Below, piece after piece: positions 52,580 through 62,488 of a stretch of 64,000 bases of DNA. Source of the stretch: SAR116 cluster bacterium AG-325-F22 (lineage in GTDB: Bacteria; Pseudomonadota; Alphaproteobacteria; Puniceispirillales; Marisalimonadaceae); NCBI GenBank assembly GCA_003282885.1, contig QBYJ01000002.1, positions 1-64,000 on the forward strand, in the 5' to 3' direction. Position 1 is the first letter of the stretch. Every line of letters begins with the position of its first letter. The notes under the pieces are model-generated. The model was not told the DNA's origin. It worked only from the letters and a program-made list of their open reading frames with translations, and did not search any database. The position numbers and the translations under genes were made by a program.

Positions 52580-54586
52580 ATGTCAAACCAATTTATACCT
52601 GTCTTTCTTGGTGCTCTAGGTCTTTTATCTGCATTAATGGTATATTTTAAGGTAAAAAGCTCACCTGAAGGAAGTGGAAGAGTTAAAGAAATAGGTGATG
52701 AAATACATTTAGGTGCTATGGTTTTTATGTCAGCGGAATATAAAAGACTTGGTATTTTTTGTATAATTTGTATTTTGGCTCTATACTTTTCACTTGGTTT
52801 TGAGACTGCTATTTCTTTTCTCTTAGGTGCATTATGTTCAGGTGTAGCTGGATTTATAGGTATGTATTCAGCAACGAAAGCAAACGTAAGGACAGCAGTT
52901 GCAGCAAACGAAAAAGGTCCGGCAGAGGCACTTAACATTGCGTTTTTGGGCGGATCTATAATGGGTTTAACTGTTGCTTCAATGGGATTGCTTGGAATTG
53001 GGGTTCTATATTACTATTTTGCAAACGACTCGGAGAGTATTCACGCAATCGAAGGTTTCGCAATGGGAGCTTCTTCTGTAGCTCTTTTTTCAAGAGTTGG
53101 TGGTGGAATTTTTACAAAAAGCGCAGATGTAGGAGCTGATTTAGTTGGTAAAATTGAGGCAGGTATCCCTGAGGATGATCCTCGTAATCCTGGAGTAATT
53201 GCAGATAATGTTGGTGACAATGTAGGGGATGTTGCTGGGATGGGATCGGATATATTTGAATCTTATTGTGGGTCAATGATTGCTTCTATTGCATTGGCTA
53301 CATCAATGACAAGTGCTACAATTTCTTCATTAGGCGGAAACCAAAGTATGCTTCAATTTATGCCACTAGCGTTGGCTTCACTTGGTTTAATATGTTCAAT
53401 TTTAGGAATATTAACAGTCAAGATTTTTTCAAATAAAAGCCCAGAAACTGCTCTTAGGTTTGGTACAATAGGATCAGCTGTTGTATTTGTTGTAACATCA
53501 TATTTCCTAATACAATATATGAATGTTTCTACAGGCGTTTGGATTGCTGTACTAGTTGGATCGATAGGAGGAATAATAGTAGGTTTAGTTACAGAATATT
53601 ATACTGGAGGAAATCCTGTAAGAAAAATTGCTAAAGATGGTGAAACAGGCCCTGCTACTGTTATGATATCTGGACTATCTGTAGGCATGCAATCTGTGGC
53701 AATACCGGTATTAACAATAGTTCTTATTATCTTCATAGCTAATAATTTTGCAGGTCTTTACGGTGTTGGAATTGGAGCTGTTGGAATGCTAAGTACTGTA
53801 GGAATAACAATGGCGATTGATGCATATGGTCCAGTAGCTGACAATGCTGGTGGCATTGCAGAAATGTCAGAAATGGGCTCTGAAACGAGAGAAATAACTG
53901 ATTCATTAGACGAGGTGGGAAATACTACAGCAGCAATTGGAAAAGGGTTTGCGATTAGTGCCGCAGCTCTTGCTGCATTAGCATTAATAAGTGCCTATAT
54001 TGAAAAGGTCTCAGCTGGAAGTGATAGTTTTGTTCTAGCAATCAATGACCCATATGTTTTGTGTGGAATGTTTTTGGGTGGAATATTTCCTTTTTTAGTT
54101 AGTTCCATGACTATGACAGCAGTCGGTGACGCAGCTTTTGATATGATTAAAGAAATTAGAAGGCAATTTAAAGAAATACCTGGTCTTCTTGAAGGAAAGG
54201 CAAAACCCGACACTGCAAAATGTGTTGACATAGCTACTAGAGCTGCTCTGAAAAAAATGATTGGTCCTGGTTCATTAGCTGTTTTAGCTCCTGTAGTTAT
54301 AGGTTTTGTCCTAGGTCCAAAAGCTTTAGGTGGAATGTTAGGTGGAGCTTTAATTTGTTGTGTTATGATGGCTTTAATGATGTCTAATGCAGGTGGTGCT
54401 TGGGATAATGCTAAAAAGTATGTAGAAAAAGGTAATTTTGGAGGCAAAGGTTCAGAAGTTCATAAAGCAGCTGTGGTTGGTGACACAGTTGGTGACCCAC
54501 TGAAAGATACATCTGGCCCGTCTATGAATATTCTTATTAATGTTATGGCAATCGTTAGTTTAGTAATAGCTCCTTTGATTATCTAA
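52580..54586 (+). CDS. hppA: Membrane-bound pyrophosphatase (K+-dependent signature)
   Basis: [87 protein letters not shown]. Confidence 0.96.
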   Translation: MSNQFIPVFLGALGLLSALMVYFKVKSSPEGSGRVKEIGDEIHLGAMVFMSAEYKRLGIFCIICILALYFSLGFETAISFLLGALCSGVAGFIGMYSATKANVRTAVAANEKGPAEALNIAFLGGSIMGLTVASMGLLGIGVLYYYFANDSESIHAIEGFAMGASSVALFSRVGGGIFTKSADVGADLVGKIEAGIPEDDPRNPGVIADNVGDNVGDVAGMGSDIFESYCGSMIASIALATSMTSATISSLGGNQSMLQFMPLALASLGLICSILGILTVKIFSNKSPETALRFGTIGSAVVFVVTSYFLIQYMNVSTGVWIAVLVGSIGGIIVGLVTEYYTGGNPVRKIAKDGETGPATVMISGLSVGMQSVAIPVLTIVLIIFIANNFAGLYGVGIGAVGMLSTVGITMAIDAYGPVADNAGGIAEMSEMGSETREITDSLDEVGNTTAAIGKGFAISAAALAALALISAYIEKVSAGSDSFVLAINDPYVLCGMFLGGIFPFLVSSMTMTAVGDAAFDMIKEIRRQFKEIPGLLEGKAKPDTAKCVDIATRAALKKMIGPGSLAVLAPVVIGFVLGPKALGGMLGGALICCVMMALMMSNAGGAWDNAKKYVEKGNFGGKGSEVHKAAVVGDTVGDPLKDTSGPSMNILINVMAIVSLVIAPLII

Positions 54587-54647
54587 TTACAAAGCACCAT
54601 ATACTCAACATTAATAATAATTAATTATTTATCATATTAGGTTCTGA

Positions 54648-55625
54648 ATGAAAATACTTGTAACAGGCGTAGCTGGATTTATTGGATTTCACTTAGCTAA
54701 AAGATTACTTGAGGAGCAGTTAGATCTAGTAGGAATTGATAATATTAATGATTACTATGATAAAGACTTGAAGTTATCACGACTTTCCTTATTGAAAAAA
54801 GTAGGTTTAAATTTTTCTAAATTAGACATAACAAATAAAGATCTTATGGAAAAATTTTTTATTAATGAAAAATTTGACATAATATTTCATTTAGCTGCAC
54901 AAGCGGGCGTTAGGTATTCCATTGATAATCCCCATGCCTACACTGAAGCTAATGTAAATGGATTTTTGAATGTTCTACAAGGTGCACGTCAAAATAATGT
55001 GAAGCATTTAATTTATGCTTCATCATCTTCAGTATATGGTTTGAGCAACAAACCTTTTTTTTCAGAAGATGATGTTACAGACAAACAAATTAGTTTTTAT
55101 GCAGCATCCAAAAAATCTAATGAGGTTATGGCTTATTCTTACTCTCATCTATATAAAATACCTTGCACAGGAGTTAGACTTTTTACAGTTTATGGTCCTT
55201 GGGGTAGACCAGATATGGCTTACTTTAAATTTGTTCAACAAATATTAAATGATGAAGAAATAAATGTTTACGGGCAAGGTAAAATGTCTAGGGACTTTAC
55301 TTATATAGATGATGTTGTGTTTGCATTAATAAATCTAATTCCTGTAATACCAAAAATTGATTTTAAAATTAATAAAAATGTTCCTCATGAAATATTTAAT
55401 ATAGGTAATAATAAAACTGAAAATCTAGAAAATTTCATTTCAATTATTGAGAGAGAATTAAATAAAAAAGCAAAAAAAAATTATACTGATTTCCAACTTG
55501 GTGATGTTATAAATACTTCTGCAAATATAAAAAAGATAAATGAATTTATTAAATATGAACCAAAGACCACAATAGAACATGGAATTAGACAATTTATTAA
55601 TTGGTATAAAAATTATTATAAATAG
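54648..55625 (+). CDS. NAD-dependent epimerase, UDP-glucuronate 4-epimerase-like
   Basis: MKILVTGVAGFIGFHLAKRLL; HLAAQAGVRYSIDNPHAYTEANVNGFLNVL; FTVYGPWGRPDMAYFKF. Confidence 0.9.
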   Translation: MKILVTGVAGFIGFHLAKRLLEEQLDLVGIDNINDYYDKDLKLSRLSLLKKVGLNFSKLDITNKDLMEKFFINEKFDIIFHLAAQAGVRYSIDNPHAYTEANVNGFLNVLQGARQNNVKHLIYASSSSVYGLSNKPFFSEDDVTDKQISFYAASKKSNEVMAYSYSHLYKIPCTGVRLFTVYGPWGRPDMAYFKFVQQILNDEEINVYGQGKMSRDFTYIDDVVFALINLIPVIPKIDFKINKNVPHEIFNIGNNKTENLENFISIIERELNKKAKKNYTDFQLGDVINTSANIKKINEFIKYEPKTTIEHGIRQFINWYKNYYK

Positions 55626-56498
55626 CTATTTCAGATACTCTTTAATAAAAGAGAAATCTTTTTCACCATTATTGTTTTCAATTATATTTGAAAAAAAATT
55701 AAAGGCTTGTTTAGTGAAATCAACCTTTACATTATTATCTTCTGCTGCGGAAATTGCTAATGACAAATCTTTATGCATCAATTTTGAGGAAAAGCCTGCT
55801 TTAAAGTTATTATCTACAGGGCTCACAGGTCCTACATCTTTAACAGGACAATAATTGTTAACGGCCCAACAAGAGCCACTTGAGGTTGAAATAACCTCAA
55901 AGAGTTTGTTTAGATCTATTTTTAAACTTTCAGCTAGGTTAAAAGACTCTGAAACACCAACCATTGTTACTGCTAATAACATATTATTACATATTTTTAC
56001 TGCTTGCCCAGATGTTGCCAACCCACATAACACACTTTTGTTGCCCATAACGTCAAATATAGGTTTCGCTTCATTATAATCCTTTTCATTTCCACCAACC
56101 ATAAAGGTCAATGTAGCTTTTTTTGCTCCAATAACTCCACCAGATACAGGTGCATCAAGTGCTTTTATATTACGTTCATCAGTTAATTTATGAAAATATG
56201 AAGCATTTTCAATATCAATTGTAGAGCAGTCAATAGCAAGAGGTTTATTCTTTAAAACGCTAACTATTTCATTCCATACATACCTAACAATTTTCCCGTC
56301 AGGTAACATTGAAATAATAACATCAGCCGATCTTATTGCCTCATCAATTGAATTTGCACATTTTATGTTGTTTGCTTCAAGTTTTTTATATTTTTCTTTA
56401 ACTATATCATAACCAGTTACTTCATATTTAGCTTCGGCTAAATTTAAAGCCATCTCATATCCCATATTACCAAGACCTATAAAGCTTATCTTTTTCAT
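55626..56498 (-). CDS. NAD(P)-dependent oxidoreductase, 3-hydroxyisobutyrate dehydrogenase-like
   Basis: KISFIGLGNMGYEMALNLAEAKYEVTGYD; LDAPVSGGVIGAKKATLTFMVGG. Confidence 0.9.
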   Translation of the reverse strand: MKKISFIGLGNMGYEMALNLAEAKYEVTGYDIVKEKYKKLEANNIKCANSIDEAIRSADVIISMLPDGKIVRYVWNEIVSVLKNKPLAIDCSTIDIENASYFHKLTDERNIKALDAPVSGGVIGAKKATLTFMVGGNEKDYNEAKPIFDVMGNKSVLCGLATSGQAVKICNNMLLAVTMVGVSESFNLAESLKIDLNKLFEVISTSSGSCWAVNNYCPVKDVGPVSPVDNNFKAGFSSKLMHKDLSLAISAAEDNNVKVDFTKQAFNFFSNIIENNNGEKDFSFIKEYLK

Positions 56499-56503
56499 TT
56501 ATT

Positions 56504-57649
56504 TTACTCCTGTTTTAAAATTTTACTTGTAATTGGGTTAGTTTGAGTTTTCACTATTCTATCTTCCGACAAAATACCAAGGTTAATTAGTAAATCTAAT
56601 TTTAAATTCATCAAAAAAGGGTACCATTCTCTTGAAATCTCTGAATGCCAGCTCCACAATAATTCATCCAAAATTTTAACATCTTTGATTTTATATTTTA
56701 AAGTTTTAAATTTAGGTTTGTTTGTAAAATCAGGTGACTTGAAATACTTACTTATCTCTAAAAAATGAATTGGTATATCATTTTCAATAATTACATTTTT
56801 CCAATTTTTGTAATCAGTATTTAGTAGTTGATTGCCAACAATATCAATGATGAGTAAATCTGTCTCTATCATGCCTGTTGGGTTAATCATAATATTCATA
56901 TAACTAGACCTATGTTTCCATGGACCAATAAATAGTCTGCTTGGACAATAGTCATTAGCATAAAAGTTGTCCCATAAAACTATTTCATTTCTTAAAAATC
57001 CAGAAACTTTTTTTAAACTGCTTTGATTTATTTTTTTTTCAACTACATTTTTCCCACAATAAAATACTTTTATAGAATTTTTTATATGTAAACCAAAATC
57101 ACGAAGATAACTATCAGTTGGTTTTATAAGTTCATCTGAGTAGATTCTAGGTACTACGTAAATATCACTTTTTAGATTATCAGATAATCTATTAGCTAAT
57201 ATTGCATGAGCTTTTCCTTCGGATAATTCTTTATTTTTTTTATTAGAAAAGTTGTCTGGTATATCGTCAAACTGCAAAACAATTGACCTTGCATTAAGTT
57301 TTAAAGAAAAAGAACATTTTTTTAAAAGAATTTTAAAATCATTATTTTTTTCTATATCATCTAAATTTTTGAAATTAAAATCTATCCCTGGTGAAATACC
57401 AAATAAAATATCGATTTTTTTTGAACATGCATTTTTGCAAAATAATTTAAAATTTTTACTCCAAGTCTTCTTATAAGGTTGTCTCCAATTTTTACGATGA
57501 TATGTGTCTTCTTTGGGAGCATATAGATATTTACACATTTTATTTTTTTGTAAATGCTCTAAAATTCTATTTCTATCATTCCAGGTTAGCATTTTGCCAT
57601 AATAACCCTCAATATAGCCATTATTAGTTTTACAATTAGATTTAGTCAT
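56504..57649 (-). CDS. GH84-like beta-N-acetylglucosaminidase (O-GlcNAcase/NAGidase domain), no signal peptide
   Basis: GYIEGYYGKMLTWNDRNRILEHLQKNKMCKYLYAPKEDTYHRKNWRQPY; FGISPGIDF; IVLQFDDIPD catalytic Asp-Asp pair. Confidence 0.85.
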   Translation of the reverse strand: MTKSNCKTNNGYIEGYYGKMLTWNDRNRILEHLQKNKMCKYLYAPKEDTYHRKNWRQPYKKTWSKNFKLFCKNACSKKIDILFGISPGIDFNFKNLDDIEKNNDFKILLKKCSFSLKLNARSIVLQFDDIPDNFSNKKNKELSEGKAHAILANRLSDNLKSDIYVVPRIYSDELIKPTDSYLRDFGLHIKNSIKVFYCGKNVVEKKINQSSLKKVSGFLRNEIVLWDNFYANDYCPSRLFIGPWKHRSSYMNIMINPTGMIETDLLIIDIVGNQLLNTDYKNWKNVIIENDIPIHFLEISKYFKSPDFTNKPKFKTLKYKIKDVKILDELLWSWHSEISREWYPFLMNLKLDLLINLGILSEDRIVKTQTNPITSKILKQE

Positions 57650-57699
57650 ATAAAATATTTTGCATTGTTATTAAGTATTAGTATGAAAGATAAGATATT

Positions 57700-58389
57700 A
57701 TGAAAATTTTAGCAATCGGAAGCCATCCTGATGATATTGAAATTTTTATGTTTGGTTTATTATGCGCATTTCTAGAAAGAGGAGACCAAATCTGCTTGGC
57801 AATTGCTACAGATGGTTCTATGGGCGGTATTTATCCAGGACTTGAACTTGCTAAAAAGAGGAAACTTGAGGCTGAAAATGGTCTAAGATATTTAGGGAGA
57901 CCCATTTTCTTAAACTTTCAAGATGGAAACTTGCATTACGAACCATTAGCTCCAAAAATTATTAAAAAAATAATTAATGATAATAAACCAGATCTTATTG
58001 TTACACATGCACCAGAAGATTATCATCCGGATCATCGCGCATTGTCAGAATATGTTAGTTTTGCTGCAGGATTTAGCTGTCCAATTCTGTTTTCTGATAC
58101 CTTAATGGGAGTAAAATTTGAACCAGATTATTATGTTGATATTACATCTTTTTTTCAATTTAAAGCAAAGGCAATTTTAGCTCATGAAAGTCAAAACCCA
58201 AAAAAATTTCTTGAAGCAACAAAAATTCTTAATAGATTTAGAGCTGCTCAATGCAATGAACCTAATGGTTATTATGCTGAAGCATACAGGTTTGAGAAGA
58301 AGTTTCCATTTTCTGACATACGTCAGATGCTTCCCCCTTCTCCAAAATATAAACCCTACTATCAAAATATTACAGGGGCATTAATTTAA
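57700..58389 (+). CDS. PIG-L (LmbE-like) family deacetylase
   Basis: MKILAIGSHPDDIEIFMFG and APEDYHPDHRALSE zinc-binding motifs. Confidence 0.92.
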   Translation: MKILAIGSHPDDIEIFMFGLLCAFLERGDQICLAIATDGSMGGIYPGLELAKKRKLEAENGLRYLGRPIFLNFQDGNLHYEPLAPKIIKKIINDNKPDLIVTHAPEDYHPDHRALSEYVSFAAGFSCPILFSDTLMGVKFEPDYYVDITSFFQFKAKAILAHESQNPKKFLEATKILNRFRAAQCNEPNGYYAEAYRFEKKFPFSDIRQMLPPSPKYKPYYQNITGALI

Positions 58390-59489
58390 TAAGATGGCAT
58401 AAAAATTTTTCCGCCGCTAATTGGCTTTTTTACGCCAGTAGTAGATGGAAAAGTTATAGGGAGATTGTAATTAGTCCTTGCGCCTAAATATGCAAAAAGT
58501 TCAGCTTCTATATATTGGCCATTTAAATTAAAGTCGCTTGAAAGGAAAATGTTAGAACTTATGTGTTGTCTTAATTTTTTGACTAGCTGTGGGTTAAATT
58601 GACCTCCACCTAATAAAATTATATTATTTGGTTTTTGGGGTAGCAAACACAAAGAGCTGGAAATAGTAGAGACAGTAAACTCTAATAATGTAGCTAAAAT
58701 ATCCTCAATTAAATAATTTTCTTTAAAAAAACATTCAAGCTCTTTCAAGAAGTATAGTTTATCTAACGATTTTGGAAACTTTCTTTTGAAGTAGATGTTA
58801 CTTGTTAGTTTATTAAGAATGTTAAAATCAATTTTTCCTTTAGACGCTAATATTCCGTTTTTGTCATATGGTTTCTTTAATATTTTTTGCATAAAGAAAT
58901 CCATTAACCCATTACCTGGTCCTGTATCAAAACCAACAAGCTTTTTATTGTGGTAATAAGTAAGGTTTGATACACCTCCTATATTAACAAAAATGGTAGG
59001 AGGTGTAATATTTATTTTTTTTGCTAAGGCCATATGGTAAATTGGGGATAAAGGTGCTCCATGTCCTCCGTTTTGAATGTCGTTTTGTCTAAATTGAGAT
59101 ATTACAGGTAAACCCGAGATGTTTGATAAAAGTTGAGGATCACCTAATTGTATTGATATTTTTTTTTTAAAGGAATGATATATTGTTTGTCCGTGAAAAC
59201 CAATTAAGCTTGGCTTTGCTATATTTTGTTTAAGTAGTTTTTTTACTAATGTTATGTGATCTAAAGTTACTAACTTGTTTATTAGGTTAAACTGATCTTT
59301 GTTTTTTATAAAATTAAGAGGAGTTTGTTGCGCAATAAGTAAAATATCTTTTGTATTTTTCTTGTATTTTACTGAAGCTTGTATCTTTGTTCGACTGAAA
59401 TTTAAACCATTTGTTTTCAAAATGGTTCCATCAATACCATCCATGCTAGTACCTGACATCATTCCAATAATAAACATATTATTACTCAT
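58386..59489 (-). CDS. anmK: Anhydro-N-acetylmuramic acid kinase
   Basis: FIIGMMSGTSMDGIDG; GFHGQTIYH; QLGDPQLLS; FVNIGGVSNLTY; GFDTGPGNGLMD. Start set at MSNNMF (59489); ORF can extend to 59525. Confidence 0.95.
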   Translation of the reverse strand: MSNNMFIIGMMSGTSMDGIDGTILKTNGLNFSRTKIQASVKYKKNTKDILLIAQQTPLNFIKNKDQFNLINKLVTLDHITLVKKLLKQNIAKPSLIGFHGQTIYHSFKKKISIQLGDPQLLSNISGLPVISQFRQNDIQNGGHGAPLSPIYHMALAKKINITPPTIFVNIGGVSNLTYYHNKKLVGFDTGPGNGLMDFFMQKILKKPYDKNGILASKGKIDFNILNKLTSNIYFKRKFPKSLDKLYFLKELECFFKENYLIEDILATLLEFTVSTISSSLCLLPQKPNNIILLGGGQFNPQLVKKLRQHISSNIFLSSDFNLNGQYIEAELFAYLGARTNYNLPITFPSTTGVKKPISGGKIFMPSY

Positions 59490-61374
59490 TAAAACTTTTT
59501 TCCTGATTTTTATATCCTGGTACAAGTTTTTTAATTATTAATTCTATCTTTTTAAATTTATTTGCCTCTATATATTTAGAAATTAAATTAAAGTTTTTTG
59601 ATATAATGGAAGTTTCTAAAAATTCTTCATTAGCTCTAAAAATTTTCTTATTTGACGTTGGTATTGGGTTATTTGCAATGAGAACTTCTTCAAATAGTTT
59701 TTCTCCTGGCCTTAAACCAGTAATAATTATCTCAATATCTCCTCTAGGATTGTTTTTGTCCTTTAAGGATTTTCCTGATAAAAAAATCATTTTTTTGGCT
59801 AAATCAAAAATTCTTACAGGCTTACCCATTTCTAAAATAAAAACATCCCCTCCTTTTGCAAGGCTGCCTGCTTCAATTATTAGATGTATAGCTTCTTTTG
59901 CAGTCATAAAAAACCTTGTTACTTTTTTATGAGTTAAAGTAATTGGTTTCCCTTCTAAAATTTGCTGATGAAATTTCGGAATGACAGATCCAGAAGATCC
60001 AAGTACATTTCCAAAACGAACCATAGTAAAAATAGTTCTAGGAGATTTAATATTTAATGATTGAAGGTAAAGCTCAGCTAATCTTTTGGAAGCTCCCATA
60101 ATATTTGTAGGTCTTACTGCTTTATCAGTGCTTATTAAAACAAATTTTTTAGCTTTATATTTCAAAGATAGATCTGCAATAATTTTCGTTCCAAATACAT
60201 TATTTCTTAAACCTTCAATTGGGTTTGATTGGACTAGTGGCACATGTTTGTACGCAGCGGCATGATAAATGATGTTGGGTTTATGTTTAGAAAAAATATT
60301 TTCCATTGCAGCTTTATTAGAAACGGAACCTAAAATTGGAACAATTGAAGTATTAAAATTAAGTTTTTCAATCAGAATTTGATGTATTTTGTATAAATTA
60401 AACTCACTAGAATCCAAAATGATTAATTTAGATGGATTTTGTAAAAGAACTTGATGGCAAAGTTCGCTTCCTATTGACCCACCTGCACCTGTAATCAAAA
60501 CAACACTTTTGTTTATATAATAATTTTTTCTTTTAAAAGAAATGTCAACAGGCGTTCTACCTAGAAGTTCTTCAATATTTAAAGGACGTAAATCGTCAAG
60601 TGAAATATTTTTATTTTCCAACTCAGAAAGAGTTGGTAAAGTTTTTACAGCAATCTTGTTTTTTTGGATCTCATTTAAAATGATACTTTTTTTTATATTA
60701 TTTAAGGATGGAATTGCTAACAAAATTGTATCAATTCCGACTGTTTTTTTTATATTTGCTAATTGTTTGGCATTATAAATTATTTTATTATCAATTTTAT
60801 TTCCAACAAGTTTTATGTTGTCATCGATAAAACCTAGAAAAGCCATTTTTCTGCTAAAACGAATTGTTTGAGCTAACTGCCTGCCAGCAACACCTGCACC
60901 ATAAATTAGTACTTTTTCTTTAGTGTTAAAATTACCCTTTGATTTGTCTCCCAGAAGAATACGTATACTAATTCGTGAAAATAAAATCATGAATGTCAAT
61001 ATTACAGTATGAATTATACCTATTGTTCTTGGTATTCCATCTATTCCGATAAGAGTGCAACAAGTAAAAATTAAGATATCATATATCAATAAAGCTTTAC
61101 CTAGTTGAATAAATGCATTCCATCCTGAATATCTGTTTAGGCTTTTATAGATATCAAAAATAATAAAAATTATTACTAAGGAAATTGAGGAAAAAATTAG
61201 GAATAAAGGGGGAAAATAATTTAGTGGATAAAAAAAATCTAAACGCAAATACATTCCAATAAAAATTGAGGCATTGCACAAAAAAACATCAACTATAACT
61301 AAAAATATCTTTTTATAAATTGTATAATTTTTATAAAAATTATAAAGTTTATTATTTAAAATTTTAATATTCAT
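59482..61374 (-). CDS. Membrane-bound UDP-sugar 4,6-dehydratase (CapD/WbpM/FlaA1-like)
   Basis: N-terminal TM helices, then SVVLITGAGGSIGSELCHQVLLQNPSKLIILD; ISTDKAVRPTNIMGASKRLAEL; MVRFGNVLGSSGSVIPKF. Confidence 0.94.
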   Translation of the reverse strand: MNIKILNNKLYNFYKNYTIYKKIFLVIVDVFLCNASIFIGMYLRLDFFYPLNYFPPLFLIFSSISLVIIFIIFDIYKSLNRYSGWNAFIQLGKALLIYDILIFTCCTLIGIDGIPRTIGIIHTVILTFMILFSRISIRILLGDKSKGNFNTKEKVLIYGAGVAGRQLAQTIRFSRKMAFLGFIDDNIKLVGNKIDNKIIYNAKQLANIKKTVGIDTILLAIPSLNNIKKSIILNEIQKNKIAVKTLPTLSELENKNISLDDLRPLNIEELLGRTPVDISFKRKNYYINKSVVLITGAGGSIGSELCHQVLLQNPSKLIILDSSEFNLYKIHQILIEKLNFNTSIVPILGSVSNKAAMENIFSKHKPNIIYHAAAYKHVPLVQSNPIEGLRNNVFGTKIIADLSLKYKAKKFVLISTDKAVRPTNIMGASKRLAELYLQSLNIKSPRTIFTMVRFGNVLGSSGSVIPKFHQQILEGKPITLTHKKVTRFFMTAKEAIHLIIEAGSLAKGGDVFILEMGKPVRIFDLAKKMIFLSGKSLKDKNNPRGDIEIIITGLRPGEKLFEEVLIANNPIPTSNKKIFRANEEFLETSIISKNFNLISKYIEANKFKKIELIIKKLVPGYKNQEKSFNE

Positions 61375-61512
61375 ATTAATTCCAAGTTGATGCTTGTTAA
61401 ATCAAAAAGTATAATAAAAAACTTATAAAAATTTTTTCAATAAATCATATTTTAATAACATGAATTATATAAGATTTTAAATAAAGTTAATTTTAAATTT
61501 TGGGGTCGCTTT

Positions 61513-62256
61513 ATGCAAACAGAAAAACTTCCACCAAAAGAAATGTGGATAGATAAATTGCCAAACCGAATGGCTCTTAAGGTTATGCTTGAAAATCAGG
61601 CTGGCGCCATCAAAGCAGTTGATTCAGCTCTTGAAGAAATTGAAAAAGCTTCTGAGGCTATTTATAATAAACTTAAAGAAAATCTTAATAGCAGATTAAT
61701 TTATGTAGGTGCTGGTACGTCTGCTAGAATTGGATTTCAAGATGGAGCAGAATTGTTGCCAACATTTGGCTGGCCTGAAAAACGTGTTGCATATTTAATT
61801 GCTGGAGGGTTCAAAGCATTAACTGAGGCTGTTGAAAATGCTGAAGACAATGTTCTTGATACAAAGAAACTGGTTGATGGCATCAAAATAACAAGCTCTG
61901 ACGTCGTGATTGCATTATCTGCATCTGGGACAACACCTTTTACAATTTCCGTTGTAAATGAAGCAAATAAAAAAAATGTTTTAACAATAGGTATTGGTAA
62001 TAATTATGGCGCTGAGCTTCAAAAAGTAGCTAAGTTTGGAATAACGTTAAACACTGGATTTGAGATTTTAGCTGGCTCTACAAGGTTAAAAGCAGGAACT
62101 GCCCAAAAAATTTGTTTAAATATGATATCCACACTTGTTATGTCTAACTTAGGAAATATTCAAAATGGTATGATGATTAATTTGAATCCCAATAATAAAA
62201 AATTGAAAGAAAGATATGGTAGGATAAAAATATACCTTGATGAATTAAAGAAATAA
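61513..62256 (+). CDS. murQ: N-acetylmuramic acid 6-phosphate etherase-like SIS protein (short, lacks C-terminal helical domain)
   Basis: RLIYVGAGTSARIGFQDGAELLPTFGW; AVENAEDN; SASGTTPF; AGSTRLKAGTAQKICLNMIST; 247 aa. Confidence 0.85.
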   Translation: MQTEKLPPKEMWIDKLPNRMALKVMLENQAGAIKAVDSALEEIEKASEAIYNKLKENLNSRLIYVGAGTSARIGFQDGAELLPTFGWPEKRVAYLIAGGFKALTEAVENAEDNVLDTKKLVDGIKITSSDVVIALSASGTTPFTISVVNEANKKNVLTIGIGNNYGAELQKVAKFGITLNTGFEILAGSTRLKAGTAQKICLNMISTLVMSNLGNIQNGMMINLNPNNKKLKERYGRIKIYLDELKK

Positions 62257-62488
62257 AATTTTACTAGTCATATTAGGTAGTAATTATGGGAATTATATAG
62301 TTTATTGTAAGGAAAATATTTTATCTGCAATTCGATAATTCATGAAGTAAAAGGCTATTTCAAAAAAAATATAACTTAGTATTAGAAAAATTGGATATTA
62401 AAGAATAATAATTAGCCTAGTTTGGCTTTGATAAATATAATTGTTAGGTATAATAGACAAATCAGTAACTTTCAAGAATTTATGAAAC

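Noticed and set aside
53995-54447. 150-aa minus-strand ORF inside hppA
   Set aside because: Antisense to conserved mPPase sequence; Pro/Ala/Ile-rich shadow translation.
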